Positions 15,967 through 24,833 of a DNA stretch of 64,000 nucleotides are shown here, in pieces. Source of the DNA: Streptomyces resistomycificus (GTDB lineage: Bacteria > Actinomycetota > Actinomycetes > Streptomycetales > Streptomycetaceae); contig NZ_KQ949004.1 in assembly GCF_001514265.1 (NCBI RefSeq), positions 62,001 through 126,000 of the forward strand. The letters run 5' to 3'. The stretch's first letter is position 1; each line of letters begins with the position of its first letter. The position numbers were made by a program, and so were the translations under genes. Under the pieces are notes generated by a model. The model worked only from the letters and a program-made list of their open reading frames with translations, had not been told where the DNA came from and searched no databases.

Positions 15967-16876
15967 ACCGCACCTCCGTCGCGCAGATCTCGTACCCGAA
16001 CCACTTGTTGATCGCGATCATCGGGCCGTTGCCGGTGTCGTTGCCCGTGAACGCCTCCGTGAAGCCGGCCGCGCGGGCCCGGTGCAGGGAGTCGTTCTTG
16101 GCGAGCTTGGCCAGGCCGCGGCCGCGGAAGGCGCGGGCGGTGCCGGTCATCACGGTGCCGTAGCGGGTGCCGCCGTCCGTGCGGGCCGCGCTGAAGGCGG
16201 CGGGGCGGCCGTCGACCACGGCCACCGTGGTCAGCTCGGCGCTGAGGAGAGGGTGCCGCCAGGTCTCCTCCAGCCAGGCCTCGTAGTCGGTGAACTCGTA
16301 GGAGATGTCGCTCGGTTCGTCCAACAGCGTCTCCGCGTCCAGCTCGAACAGCGGACGCGGGTCGCTCGCGAAGTCGGCGCCCGTGCGCAGCTCGACATCC
16401 GGCGGGAGGTCCTGGAGAGGCGGCAGGCCGCCGTTCGCGAGGTCCAGGCGGAGGAAGTGCGCGGACCGGCTCGCTCCGTAACCGTGCCGCTCGGCGAAGG
16501 CGCGGTTGCCCGGCTCGTCCAGGACCCAGGCGAACAGCCTGGTCGCGCCCTGGGCGGCCAGGTGCTCCTCGGCCGCGCGCACCAGCAGCGAGCCGGCGCC
16601 TCGGCGGGTCCGGCCCGGGTGCACGTACACGTTGACGTAGCCGAGGCCGGTCTCCGTACTGTCGTGGACGAGCCCGACCTGGGCCGTGCCGATCACCTCG
16701 CCGTCCTCCTCCGCGACCAGGGGGCGGTAGCGGGCCTCCGGGCGGACGTGGGCGAGGTCGTAGGCGAGGGAGTCGGGGGTGACGAGGAAGAAGGGAAGCG
16801 CGAGGTGGCGGACGTGGGCGAAACCCTCGACGTCGGCTCGGACCTCGCGGGCGAGGTCGCGCACGATGACAGTCAT
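15947..16876 (-). CDS. Tandem-domain GNAT acetyltransferase
   Basis: 309 residues with two GNAT folds. The first (about 1-150) has VNVYVHPGRTRRGAGSLLV and ends in ERHGYGASR. The second (about 170-309) has TVMTGTARAFRGRGLAKL followed by NGPMIAINKWFGYE. Such two-domain GNATs resemble mycothiol synthase and antibiotic-modifying families, but MshD-specific features are not evident. It is the first gene of a two-gene operon with the DUF402 gene and diverges from the GntR regulator 71 bases away. Confidence 0.87.
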   Translation of the reverse strand: MTVIVRDLAREVRADVEGFAHVRHLALPFFLVTPDSLAYDLAHVRPEARYRPLVAEEDGEVIGTAQVGLVHDSTETGLGYVNVYVHPGRTRRGAGSLLVRAAEEHLAAQGATRLFAWVLDEPGNRAFAERHGYGASRSAHFLRLDLANGGLPPLQDLPPDVELRTGADFASDPRPLFELDAETLLDEPSDISYEFTDYEAWLEETWRHPLLSAELTTVAVVDGRPAAFSAARTDGGTRYGTVMTGTARAFRGRGLAKLAKNDSLHRARAAGFTEAFTGNDTGNGPMIAINKWFGYEICATEVRYVRELG

Positions 16877-16947
16877 GGACGCGCACGCTACGGGGGAGTT
16901 GCGGCGCGATGCCTCTCATTTTCGGGCCGGTGCGGGACAATCACCCC

Positions 16948-17319
16948 GTGACTTTGAAGATCCACATCGATGAGGGCGCCCCGCCGTACGAGCAGGTGCG
17001 GGCGCAGATCTCCGAGCAGGCACGGTCAGGGGTGCTGCCGGTGGGGTACCGGCTGCCGACCGTGCGCGGGCTGGCCGAGTCGCTCGGCCTCGCCGCGAAC
17101 ACGGTCGCCAAGGCGTACCGCGCGCTGGAGGCGGACGGGGTGATCGAGACGCGGGGGCGCAACGGCACGTACGTCGCCGCGGCGGGCTCGGCGGCGGAAC
17201 GCGAACTCGCGTCGGCCGCCCAGACGTACGTGGAGCGCGCCCGGCGCCTGGGCCTCACGGAGCCGGACGCACTGGCAGCGGTACGGGATGCCCTGCGGGC
17301 GGCTTACGGGAGCGGGTGA
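16948..17319 (+). CDS. GntR-family (YtrA-type) transcriptional regulator
   Basis: 123 residues from GTG 16948. A GACAAT -10 element at 16936-16941 lies 6 bases upstream, which favours a leaderless message and argues against the in-frame ATG at 16909. The winged helix-turn-helix reads APPYEQVRAQISEQARSG, then LPTVRGLAESLGLAANTVAKAYRALEADGVIETRGRNGTYV. Only about 45 residues remain, so it is the short YtrA subfamily lacking a large ligand domain. These often control ABC transporter or cell-envelope stress operons, but none is adjacent. Confidence 0.92.
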   Translation: MTLKIHIDEGAPPYEQVRAQISEQARSGVLPVGYRLPTVRGLAESLGLAANTVAKAYRALEADGVIETRGRNGTYVAAAGSAAERELASAAQTYVERARRLGLTEPDALAAVRDALRAAYGSG

Positions 17320-17460
17320 GCAGGGGCACCCCGAGGCTCCCATGAGCCGGGTTGCCCTGCGGCCCGGGTGAGCTGGGGCCCTCTCCTGTACCCCGACCCC
17401 TGTCCGGGCTTGCTCCGCCCCCGCACTCGGTGTGCCCCGGGCTGCCCCGCCACGCGACGG

Positions 17461-18213
17461 CTAGGGCGTGCGAGTCGGCGTCAGCCCCGTCGTCCGGGCC
17501 GCCCTCGCGAACACCGTCGCGTCCTGTACCGCCGCTCCCGTCGGATCGTTGTTGAAGTACGCGTACACCGGGTCTCCGCCGGACCAGGTCTGCGCGATCC
17601 GCTCCGCCCAGGTCTTCAGGGACTGCCGCCCGTAGTGCGGCCAGGCCCGGGCGCGGCCCACGTGGAAGCGGACGTAGCCCCAGTCCGTGGTGCGCCACAG
17701 CGGCGTGGCCGGGCGTGCGCGGACGTCCGCCCAGCACAGGGCGGCCCCGCGGGCTTCCAGCACCTCGCGCACCTCGCGCGTCCACCACGAGTCGTGGCGC
17801 GGCTCGACCGCCACCCGGGTGCCGGCCGGGAAGCAGGCCAGACAGGCGTCCAGCAACCCGGCGTCGACGCGCAGGGTCGGCGGCAGCTGGAGCAGGACGG
17901 GCCCGAGCCGGTCGCCGAGGCCCGCCGCGTGGCTCATCAGCCGCCGCACGGGCTCCTCGGGGTCCCGCAGCCGCTTGATGTGGGTCAGATACCGGCTCGC
18001 CTTGACCGCGACGACGAAGTCCGGCGGGGTCCGCTCCCGCCACGCCTCGAAGGTCTCCCTGGACGGCAGCCGGTAGAAGGCGTTGTTGATCTCGACCGTG
18101 GCGAAGCGCCTCGCGTACTCCTCCAGCCACAACCGCGTGGGACACCCGGCCGGGTAGAGCACGCCCCGCCAGTCCTTGTACTGCCACCCCGACGTGCCGA
18201 CGAACAGGGTCAT
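17461..18213 (-). CDS. DUF72-family protein
   Basis: 250 residues with the TIM-barrel-like DUF72 signature: TSGWQYKDWRGVLYP at the start, FATVEINNAFYRLPS, FVVAVKASRYLTHIKRL, LGPVLLQLPP, VAVEPRHDSWW and YAYFNNDPTGAAVQDA. The biochemical role is not established. It lies 15 bases downstream of the AAA ATPase gene on the same strand and is probably cotranscribed with it. Confidence 0.9.
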   Translation of the reverse strand: MTLFVGTSGWQYKDWRGVLYPAGCPTRLWLEEYARRFATVEINNAFYRLPSRETFEAWRERTPPDFVVAVKASRYLTHIKRLRDPEEPVRRLMSHAAGLGDRLGPVLLQLPPTLRVDAGLLDACLACFPAGTRVAVEPRHDSWWTREVREVLEARGAALCWADVRARPATPLWRTTDWGYVRFHVGRARAWPHYGRQSLKTWAERIAQTWSGGDPVYAYFNNDPTGAAVQDATVFARAARTTGLTPTRTP

Positions 18214-18228
18214 ACCTTCATCAAAGCA

Positions 18229-19323
18229 CTACAGGTACAGCCCCGCGTCCGTCCCCGCCCGCGGCTCCGGCAGCGACGTCGGGGAGGTGCCCCGGCGCAG
18301 CGCGTACAGCTCCGCCAGGGACGCGCCCTCTCGGCCCACGCCCTCCTCGGTGCCCAGCCAGGTAACCGCCTCCCTGCGGGTCAGCGGGCCCACCTCGATG
18401 CGGGCCAGACAGCGGCCCGGCCGGACCACGGCCGGGTGCAGCCGCTCCAGGTCCTCGTTGGTCGTGACCCCGACCAGGACGTTGCGCCCCTGGCCGAGCA
18501 GACCGTCGGTCAGGTTGAGCAGCCTCGACAGTGCCTGCCCGGCGGTGTGCTTGGCCTCCCCGCGGATCAGCTCGTCGCAGTCCTCGAGGAGCAGCAGCCG
18601 CCAGCGTCCCTTCCCGGTGCCGTCCTCCTCGCCGATCGCGATGTCCATCAGATAGCCGACGTCCGAGAAGAGCCGCTCGGGGTCCAGCACACAGTCCACC
18701 TGGCACCAGTCCCGCCAGGAGCGCGCCAGCGTCCGCAGCGCCGACGTCTTGCCGGTGCCCGGCGGACCGTGCAGGAGCAGCAGCCGGCCCGCGATGTCCT
18801 CCGGGGTCGTCTTCATCAGACGATCCATCGCGTCCGCCACCGGCGCGGTGTAGTTGTCCCGCACCTCGTCCCAGGTGCCCGCGGAGATCTGCCGGGTGGT
18901 GCGGTGCGGACCACGCCTGGGGGAGACGTACCAAAAGCCCATGGTCACGTTCTCTGGCTGTGGTTCGGGCTCGTCCACCGCGCCGTCGGTCGCCTGGTCG
19001 AGGACCTTCTTCGCCAGCTCGGGGCTGGTCGCCGTCACGGTGACGTCGGCGCCGCGGTTCCAGCGGGAGATCAGCAGGGTCCAGCCGTCGCCCTCGGCGA
19101 GCGTGGCACTGCGGTCGTCGTCGCGGGCGACGCGCAGCACCCGGGCTCCCGCCGGCAGCAACGTCGCCCCGGAGCGCACGCGGTCGATGTTGGCCGCGTG
19201 CGAGTACGGCTGCTCGCCCGTCGCGAAGCGGCCGAGGAACAGCGCGTCGACGACGTCGGACGGCGAGTCACTGTCGTCGACGTTGAGCCGGATCGGCAGA
19301 GCGTCGTGCGGGTTCGCAGGCAT
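18229..19323 (-). CDS. AAA+ ATPase with N-terminal DUF5925-like domain
   Basis: 364 residues from ATG 19323; GTG 19341 is also open. The first ~150 residues (SPSDVVDALFLGRFATGEQPY, GWTLLISRW, ENVTMGFWYVSPR) form an Actinobacteria-specific domain of unknown role. The C-terminal AAA+ module has Walker A GPPGTGKT, Walker B LLLLEDCDE, sensor GVTTNED and an arginine finger near VVRPGRC. The last 45 residues are a low-complexity tail. AAA proteins of this type remodel or unfold partners; the partner is unknown. The DUF72 gene follows. Confidence 0.85.
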   Translation of the reverse strand: MPANPHDALPIRLNVDDSDSPSDVVDALFLGRFATGEQPYSHAANIDRVRSGATLLPAGARVLRVARDDDRSATLAEGDGWTLLISRWNRGADVTVTATSPELAKKVLDQATDGAVDEPEPQPENVTMGFWYVSPRRGPHRTTRQISAGTWDEVRDNYTAPVADAMDRLMKTTPEDIAGRLLLLHGPPGTGKTSALRTLARSWRDWCQVDCVLDPERLFSDVGYLMDIAIGEEDGTGKGRWRLLLLEDCDELIRGEAKHTAGQALSRLLNLTDGLLGQGRNVLVGVTTNEDLERLHPAVVRPGRCLARIEVGPLTRREAVTWLGTEEGVGREGASLAELYALRRGTSPTSLPEPRAGTDAGLYL

Positions 19324-19489
19324 GCCGCCATGATCCGGCACGCGGCCGCCGCGTGCACCCGCTTTCCGCAGCGCGCGGTTCGTGTCGCGAACGTCCCGCG
19401 CTCCCGGCGTATCCCCACTGCCCTGTTACACAGCTGTGCGCTCACGCCATCTGCCCCACCGGGCGCCCTCCCGGCTAACGTTGCCCTTG

Positions 19490-20902
19490 ATGGCACGTCA
19501 TGGGTGGAATTCGGGGGTGGCGCGGTGGCGGCTCACCGCGCTGCTCGGCGTCGGCGTGGCCGCACTGGCCCTGGTGGTGACCCTCCTCAACACGCTTCCC
19601 GGGGGCGGCTCGGGCACCGAGGGCACCTCGCGCGACGGTGACAAGGTGCACGGCACGCCCACCGCCACGCCGGACGCGACCCGGCCGGACGTGGGCTGGG
19701 GCTTCACCCACACCCAGTTCAGCGCCGACGAGGGCAGCGCCACCGCCGTCCGGCGGGTGGAGAGGCGGCTGGCCCAGGACGGGGGCGTGCCGCAGATCCA
19801 GCACCTGATGGGCTGGGGCGCGGACAACCCCGAGCCGGTGAAGGGGCGTTACGACTTCGAGGCGATGGACCTCCGCGTCGACTTCATGCGCGCCTCGGGC
19901 GGCACGCCCGTGGTCACGCTGTGCTGCGCCCCGGACTGGATGAAGGGCGGCGAGGCCGGCGTCGACAACACCGACTGGAGCCAGTCCGCCCTGGAGACCG
20001 CCCCGGAGCGCGAGCACTACCAGGACTTCGCCGACCTCGCCGCGACCGTCGCCAAGCGCTACCCGGACGTACGCCACTTCATCGTCTGGAACGAGTTCAA
20101 GGGCTTCTGGAACGACGCCGAGGCCCGCTGGGACCACGAGGGGTACACCGAGCTCTACAACCTCGTCTACAAGGCTTTGAAGAAGGTGAACCCGGACATC
20201 ATGGTCGGCGGTCCGTACCTCGTCATGGACAGTCTCGACCCGAGGTCCGCGGACGCCTCCGCGACCTTCAGGGGCCCCTGGGGAGCCATGGACCAGCGGA
20301 CCCTCGACGCCTTCGAGTACTGGAACAAGCACAAGGCCGGCGCCGAGTTCGTGGTCGTCGACGGTTCCAGCTACACCCAGGACGACGAGCTGATGCCCGA
20401 CGAGTTCGCGGCCACCGACAAGTTCACCGCCGTCGGCGACTGGGTGCGGGCGCGGACCGGCGGCCTGCCGCTGTGGTGGGCGGAGTACTACGTGGAGCCC
20501 GCCGACGGCGACGACGAGCGCGAGGGCTGGTCCGAGACCCGTCGCGTCGCCGTCCAGGCCGCGGGAATGATCGCCATGGTCAAGGGCGGCGCCACCTCCG
20601 GCTTCTACTGGAACCCGGAGAAGGAGAAGGGCACCGACTGCCCCGGCTGCCTGTGGACACCCACCCACGGCCGAAGCGGCGGCGAGCGGCTGCCCATGTA
20701 CGACCTGGTCTCACGCTTCGGCAAGGAGTTCCCGCCCGGCACCGCCTACGAGGAGGTGTCCGGGGCCGGGGCCGACGTGCGGGTCCTGGCCACGGACAAG
20801 GTGGTCCTCGTCGTCAACACCCGGGACCGGTCCGTCAGCACGAGGATCGACGGCAGGAAACTGGAGATGCAGGCGTACGAGGTCGAGTGGCTCGAACGCT
20901 GA
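19490..20902 (+). CDS. Membrane-tethered GH39-like glycoside hydrolase
   Basis: 470 residues. A short cytoplasmic start is followed by one TM helix (LTALLGVGVAALALVVTLLNTL), a Ser/Thr/Pro linker and an extracellular TIM barrel. Acid/base Glu is in HFIVWNEFKGFW and the likely nucleophile Glu in LWWAEYYVEP, as in clan A retaining enzymes such as beta-xylosidases. YDFEAMDLRVDFMRASGGTPVVTL matches the family core. TAACGT (19476-19481) is 8 bases before the ATG and there is no ribosome-binding site, so it is probably leaderless. It is convergent with the glycan operon and may trim the polymer that operon makes (inference). Confidence 0.83.
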   Translation: MARHGWNSGVARWRLTALLGVGVAALALVVTLLNTLPGGGSGTEGTSRDGDKVHGTPTATPDATRPDVGWGFTHTQFSADEGSATAVRRVERRLAQDGGVPQIQHLMGWGADNPEPVKGRYDFEAMDLRVDFMRASGGTPVVTLCCAPDWMKGGEAGVDNTDWSQSALETAPEREHYQDFADLAATVAKRYPDVRHFIVWNEFKGFWNDAEARWDHEGYTELYNLVYKALKKVNPDIMVGGPYLVMDSLDPRSADASATFRGPWGAMDQRTLDAFEYWNKHKAGAEFVVVDGSSYTQDDELMPDEFAATDKFTAVGDWVRARTGGLPLWWAEYYVEPADGDDEREGWSETRRVAVQAAGMIAMVKGGATSGFYWNPEKEKGTDCPGCLWTPTHGRSGGERLPMYDLVSRFGKEFPPGTAYEEVSGAGADVRVLATDKVVLVVNTRDRSVSTRIDGRKLEMQAYEVEWLER

Positions 20903-20945
20903 GCCACCCGCCCGTCAGCTCGAACGCTGAGCCACCCGCCCGTCA
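20890..20945. repeat. 28-bp tandem duplication across two convergent stop codons
   Basis: Two perfect 28-base copies (20890-20917, 20918-20945) containing CTCGAACGCTGAGCCACCCG. The first copy holds the stop of the GH39-like gene and the last bases of the second hold the stop of the convergent fusion gene. Confidence 0.9.
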
Positions 20946-23900
20946 CTTCATCGTCAGGAACCGCTGCACCAGCGCGGCCAGCAGCACCGCCAGCAGCGGC
21001 AGCGAGAACCAGAAGCTGCTCTGCATCCACCGCAGTTGCCGCACGCTCGGGCGCACCGCGACCCGGACGACCTCCCGGGCCCCCAGCAGCACGATCAGCG
21101 CGAGTGCCGCGAGGGCCCCGACGACCGACCACGGCGTCCAGGTGACCAGCGGCCCGACCGGACCGGGGTCCGCGGCCGGGACCTTGCCCCCGGGCTGCTT
21201 GGCCAGCGCGTACATCGTCACGTCCTCGTTGACGAGGACCTTCCTGAGTTCCTTCCGGGCGTCCAGGTTCCTGATCAACCGTGGTTCCCAGCTGGCCGAG
21301 TAGCCGACGTCCATCTGGAGGTAGACGACCTGGCTGCGGTTGATCATCAGATACGAGTTCGGGCCCGCGTCCTTGAGCGCCTTGACCAGGCCGGACACCA
21401 GCACCGGGTCGGTCGGCGCCAGCGTGGGCACGTACTCGACCTTCTCCATGTCCTTCGAGCCCCACGGCAGCGACGGCGTCACCACGTTCACCGTGTCGTT
21501 GCTCAGCCACAGCAGGCGGGCCGTCGGGTTGTCGTGGGCGTACACGTACTCCATGGCGGCGATCTCGCCGCTCCGGGTCCGCTCGAAGGGCTCGTTGCCC
21601 CAACGGGCCACCAGGAAGCCGCCGATGAGCATCAGGCCCGCCATCAGCGCGGCCAGCGGAGCGAGGCTCACCCGGTCCTTGTCGCGTTCCTCGGCGGTCA
21701 CGCCGGTGCGCGGGAACAGGGCCAGGCCCGCGAGCAGGGCCGCGCCCGGCAGGGCGAACATGAAGACGCGCAGGGCCATCTCGCCGCCGTACGACTGCAT
21801 GCCGAAGCCCAGGAACGGCACGAAGGTCAGCACCAGCAGCGAGCGCTCGCGGTACTTGTGCTCGCGCCGCCGCCACCAGCCGTAGCAGGCGAAGGCCATG
21901 ACGCCGCCGGCGAGCAGCACGCGCGCGTAGAGGACCAGCTTGTGGGTCGAACTGCCGCCCTCGATACGCCCGGACACGGACGACGACACATTGCCGCCGA
22001 CCCCGCCGACCCCGCCGAACATCTCGTCGAAGTGCCCCGACCAGTACGGCTCGGCCATGAAGCCCACCCAGACGGCCACCAGGACGCCGAACAGTACGGG
22101 CAGCCCCCGCAGTTCACTGCGGCCGACCAGGACCAGCACCGTCAGCACACCGAGCATCACGAACGGGGTGAGCTGGTGGGCCGGGACGCTCGCCGCGAAC
22201 AGACCGACCACGACGAGCAGCAGCACGGCCCGCTCCCGGCGGTTCGTCGGCTCGACCTCTATCTCGCCCGGGCGGAGCTTCGTCCAGATCACGCCCGGTG
22301 CCCGGAACCAGACGAGCAGGACCGCCACGAAGACCAGGTAGAGGAGATAGGTGAAGCCCTGCGGGGAGAAGTAGTCCTGGCCGACCCAGCCGCTGAGCAC
22401 GAAGATCCAGATGCCGGTCCACTTGGCCCGCCAGCTCGCCCGCATCGAGCGCACCAGGAGGAACATCGGAGCGAGGTAGAGCAGTTGGATGCCCAGCGGC
22501 CACCAACGGATGACCTCGGTGAAGTCGCCGACCCCGCAGGCCCTGAGCACGAAGGCGGCGGCCGCGAAGAAGCCGGGCCAGCTCCAGCGCGCGTCGAGGT
22601 CGGGAACCGCCGACCCGGTCCGGTCGATGTAGTCCAGGAAGCCGAGGTGCTGCCAGGCGGTCGCGAAGCGCGGTTCGGTCTCGATGACCGCGGGCAGTGC
22701 GTGCAGCGAGACCACCGTCGCCAGCAGGGTGACCAGCAGCAGCGCCCGGTGCTCCCGGCCCAGCCACAGCAGCGAGGCGAAGACGACGACCAGCAGTCCG
22801 GCGCCGACCAGGGTGGGCGTCGGCAGCACGGAGATCAGCCCGAGCCCGCCCATCCGGTCCAGATCGGCCTCGCCGAGCCGCAGCGCGGGCACCCAGTACA
22901 GCAGCAGCGCGGCGGTCAGCAGACAGCCGAGGACCACCCCCAGGCGGGTGGGCAGCAGACGCTCACGCCAGGAGAGCGCCGGTACGGACTCCGGCACGGG
23001 CACCTCACCGAACTCCCGTTCCCCGTCGGACTCCGGGACCGCCGCGAACCTCCCCGCCTCCGCCGACTCCGGTACCTCCTCGAACTCCGGCACCTCTCCC
23101 CGTACGATCCTGTCCTGCTCCTCGAACGGCGCGTCCACCTCGGCCTCGGCGGGGCCCAGGGAGGCCTCGGAGCCGGGTTCCCTCCCCCACTCCCGCACCC
23201 GCTCGAGCGGGGGGACCCCCCTCTCGACCGGCAGCCCCGGCTCCCGGCTGAGCGCCCAGGTGGGCCGGTGGTCCTCGGGCACCTTGGGGGTGCCCGTGGG
23301 CGGGGTGCCGGGGCCCGGGCGTACGTCGGGCCGGCGTTCCAGGTGGTCGAGGTCGACGTGGATGCCGAGGGCGAGGGTGTCCTGGTCGAGCGCCCAGCCG
23401 GGCCCCCGCTTGTGCGTGGCGGGGGCGAGCCCCTCGCGCGCCCCCAGATCGGCGAGGTCCCCGTCGGGTGCCGCGCCGTCGGCAACGCCCGCGCCGCCCC
23501 TGACGATCCGGTACAGCCGGGGCGCGGCGACGGTGACGATCACCGCGAGGGCACAGATCTCCGCGACGCCCGCGCCGGTCAGCCCCATACGGGGGAGCAG
23601 GACCAGCGTCAGCCCGAGCACCAGCGCGCACAGCAGTCCCTGCAGCCAGGCGAGTCCGGCGGTACGGCTCTGCGCGCGCAGCACCGCGAAGTACGTCTCC
23701 ATGACGACCCGCAGGACCGCGCCGACCGCGAACCAGCGCAGCAGCGGCGTGGCCGCGTCCGCGTACCCCGCGCCGAACACCCCGAGGATCCACGGCGCCC
23801 CGAAGAACAGGATCCCGCACACCGGCAGCATGATCCGGGCCATCCGCCTGAGCGCGGCCCGGGTGTTGGCGGCCAGCCGGCGCGGGTCGTGCGAGCCCTC

Positions 23901-24833
23901 GACGGTGAGGGAGGCACCCATGTTGATGGCGAGCAGGTTGACCGTGCCGCCGATGGTGGCGGTGATGTAGAAGTACGCGTTGTCCTCGGGGCTGACCTGC
24001 GAGGCGATGATCACCGGGATCAGGTAGACCACGGCGAGCGAGAACAGCGAGCCGGTGTAGTCGCCGGCCAGGAACCGGCCGATCTCCCGCCAGCTCGGCG
24101 GATGCGCGTGCTCCGCCGTCGCCTTCACCTGCCGGGGCACCAGACGCCGGAAGACCAGCCAGCCCAGCGGCAGCACGGAGAAGGCGATCGCCGCGACCCA
24201 CGACACGAACACACCGGTGGTCGGGATCGCCACCGCGAACGCGACCAGCAGCCCCAGCTTCACCGCCGAGAACACGGTGTTGCCGACCGGCACCCACAGC
24301 GCGCTGCGCAGGCCGGTCAGCACCCCGTCCTGGAGGGTGAGCACATTCCACGCGATCACGGCCACGACGAAACCGAGGCCGCTGACCGGCGCGTTCAGGA
24401 AGCGGTACGACGGCCCCCAGATGTCCAGCGTCAGCAGGAAGACACCTGCGGCCAGCGCCACGACCACGCAACTGCCCGCGTACGTCCGGAAGATCAACCG
24501 TCCGGTGGCCCGGCCCGCGACCGGTATGAAGCGGGCCAGCGCCCCGGTCAGGGTCACCGCGGTCAGGCCGGCCAGGAGCTTCATCGCGGCGATCGCCGCG
24601 GAGCCCTGGCCGACGGCCGCCTCCGAGTAGTAGCGGGCCGCCGCCAGCCAGAACCCGAGCCCGAGCACCGCGGAGATACCGGTGTTGAGCATCAGGGCGT
24701 AGGCGTTGCGGAACAGCTGGCTGCTCCCCGGCGACCGGCCGAGGCCGGGCAGCCGGAGCCGGCGCCCCGGCTGCTCGGGCGCCCCGGTCTTGGGCGAGGT
24801 GTCCTCGGTCGTGGTCGTGGTCGTGTCAGACAC
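20943..24833 (-). CDS. Fusion of Wzx/MATE-like polysaccharide flippase and large multi-pass membrane domain
   Basis: 1296 residues from GTG 24833, whose GTGTCTGA overlaps the stop of the deacetylase gene. Residues ~40-480 are a 12-14 TM oligosaccharide-flippase-like module (LFRNAYALMLNTGISAVLG; YFYITATIGGTVNLLAINMG). A ~170-residue hydrophilic linker rich in Glu, Pro and Arg follows. Residues ~650-1296 form a second module of about 12 TM helices with an extracytoplasmic loop (WPGFFAAAAFVLRACGVGDF; QDYFSPQGFTYLLYL), an ectodomain near residues 1090-1200 and a final TM. The second half resembles GT-C glycosyltransferases or polymerases only in plan; no catalytic motif is certain. Coupling export and polymerisation in one chain is the plausible role. 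Confidence 0.78.
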   Translation of the reverse strand: MSDTTTTTTEDTSPKTGAPEQPGRRLRLPGLGRSPGSSQLFRNAYALMLNTGISAVLGLGFWLAAARYYSEAAVGQGSAAIAAMKLLAGLTAVTLTGALARFIPVAGRATGRLIFRTYAGSCVVVALAAGVFLLTLDIWGPSYRFLNAPVSGLGFVVAVIAWNVLTLQDGVLTGLRSALWVPVGNTVFSAVKLGLLVAFAVAIPTTGVFVSWVAAIAFSVLPLGWLVFRRLVPRQVKATAEHAHPPSWREIGRFLAGDYTGSLFSLAVVYLIPVIIASQVSPEDNAYFYITATIGGTVNLLAINMGASLTVEGSHDPRRLAANTRAALRRMARIMLPVCGILFFGAPWILGVFGAGYADAATPLLRWFAVGAVLRVVMETYFAVLRAQSRTAGLAWLQGLLCALVLGLTLVLLPRMGLTGAGVAEICALAVIVTVAAPRLYRIVRGGAGVADGAAPDGDLADLGAREGLAPATHKRGPGWALDQDTLALGIHVDLDHLERRPDVRPGPGTPPTGTPKVPEDHRPTWALSREPGLPVERGVPPLERVREWGREPGSEASLGPAEAEVDAPFEEQDRIVRGEVPEFEEVPESAEAGRFAAVPESDGEREFGEVPVPESVPALSWRERLLPTRLGVVLGCLLTAALLLYWVPALRLGEADLDRMGGLGLISVLPTPTLVGAGLLVVVFASLLWLGREHRALLLVTLLATVVSLHALPAVIETEPRFATAWQHLGFLDYIDRTGSAVPDLDARWSWPGFFAAAAFVLRACGVGDFTEVIRWWPLGIQLLYLAPMFLLVRSMRASWRAKWTGIWIFVLSGWVGQDYFSPQGFTYLLYLVFVAVLLVWFRAPGVIWTKLRPGEIEVEPTNRRERAVLLLVVVGLFAASVPAHQLTPFVMLGVLTVLVLVGRSELRGLPVLFGVLVAVWVGFMAEPYWSGHFDEMFGGVGGVGGNVSSSVSGRIEGGSSTHKLVLYARVLLAGGVMAFACYGWWRRREHKYRERSLLVLTFVPFLGFGMQSYGGEMALRVFMFALPGAALLAGLALFPRTGVTAEERDKDRVSLAPLAALMAGLMLIGGFLVARWGNEPFERTRSGEIAAMEYVYAHDNPTARLLWLSNDTVNVVTPSLPWGSKDMEKVEYVPTLAPTDPVLVSGLVKALKDAGPNSYLMINRSQVVYLQMDVGYSASWEPRLIRNLDARKELRKVLVNEDVTMYALAKQPGGKVPAADPGPVGPLVTWTPWSVVGALAALALIVLLGAREVVRVAVRPSVRQLRWMQSSFWFSLPLLAVLLAALVQRFLTMK

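Noticed and set aside
16909..16947. ATG 16909 as start of the GntR regulator
   Set aside because: It lies upstream of the GACAAT -10 element, and the family begins at the KIHIDEGAPPYEQ segment that follows GTG 16948.
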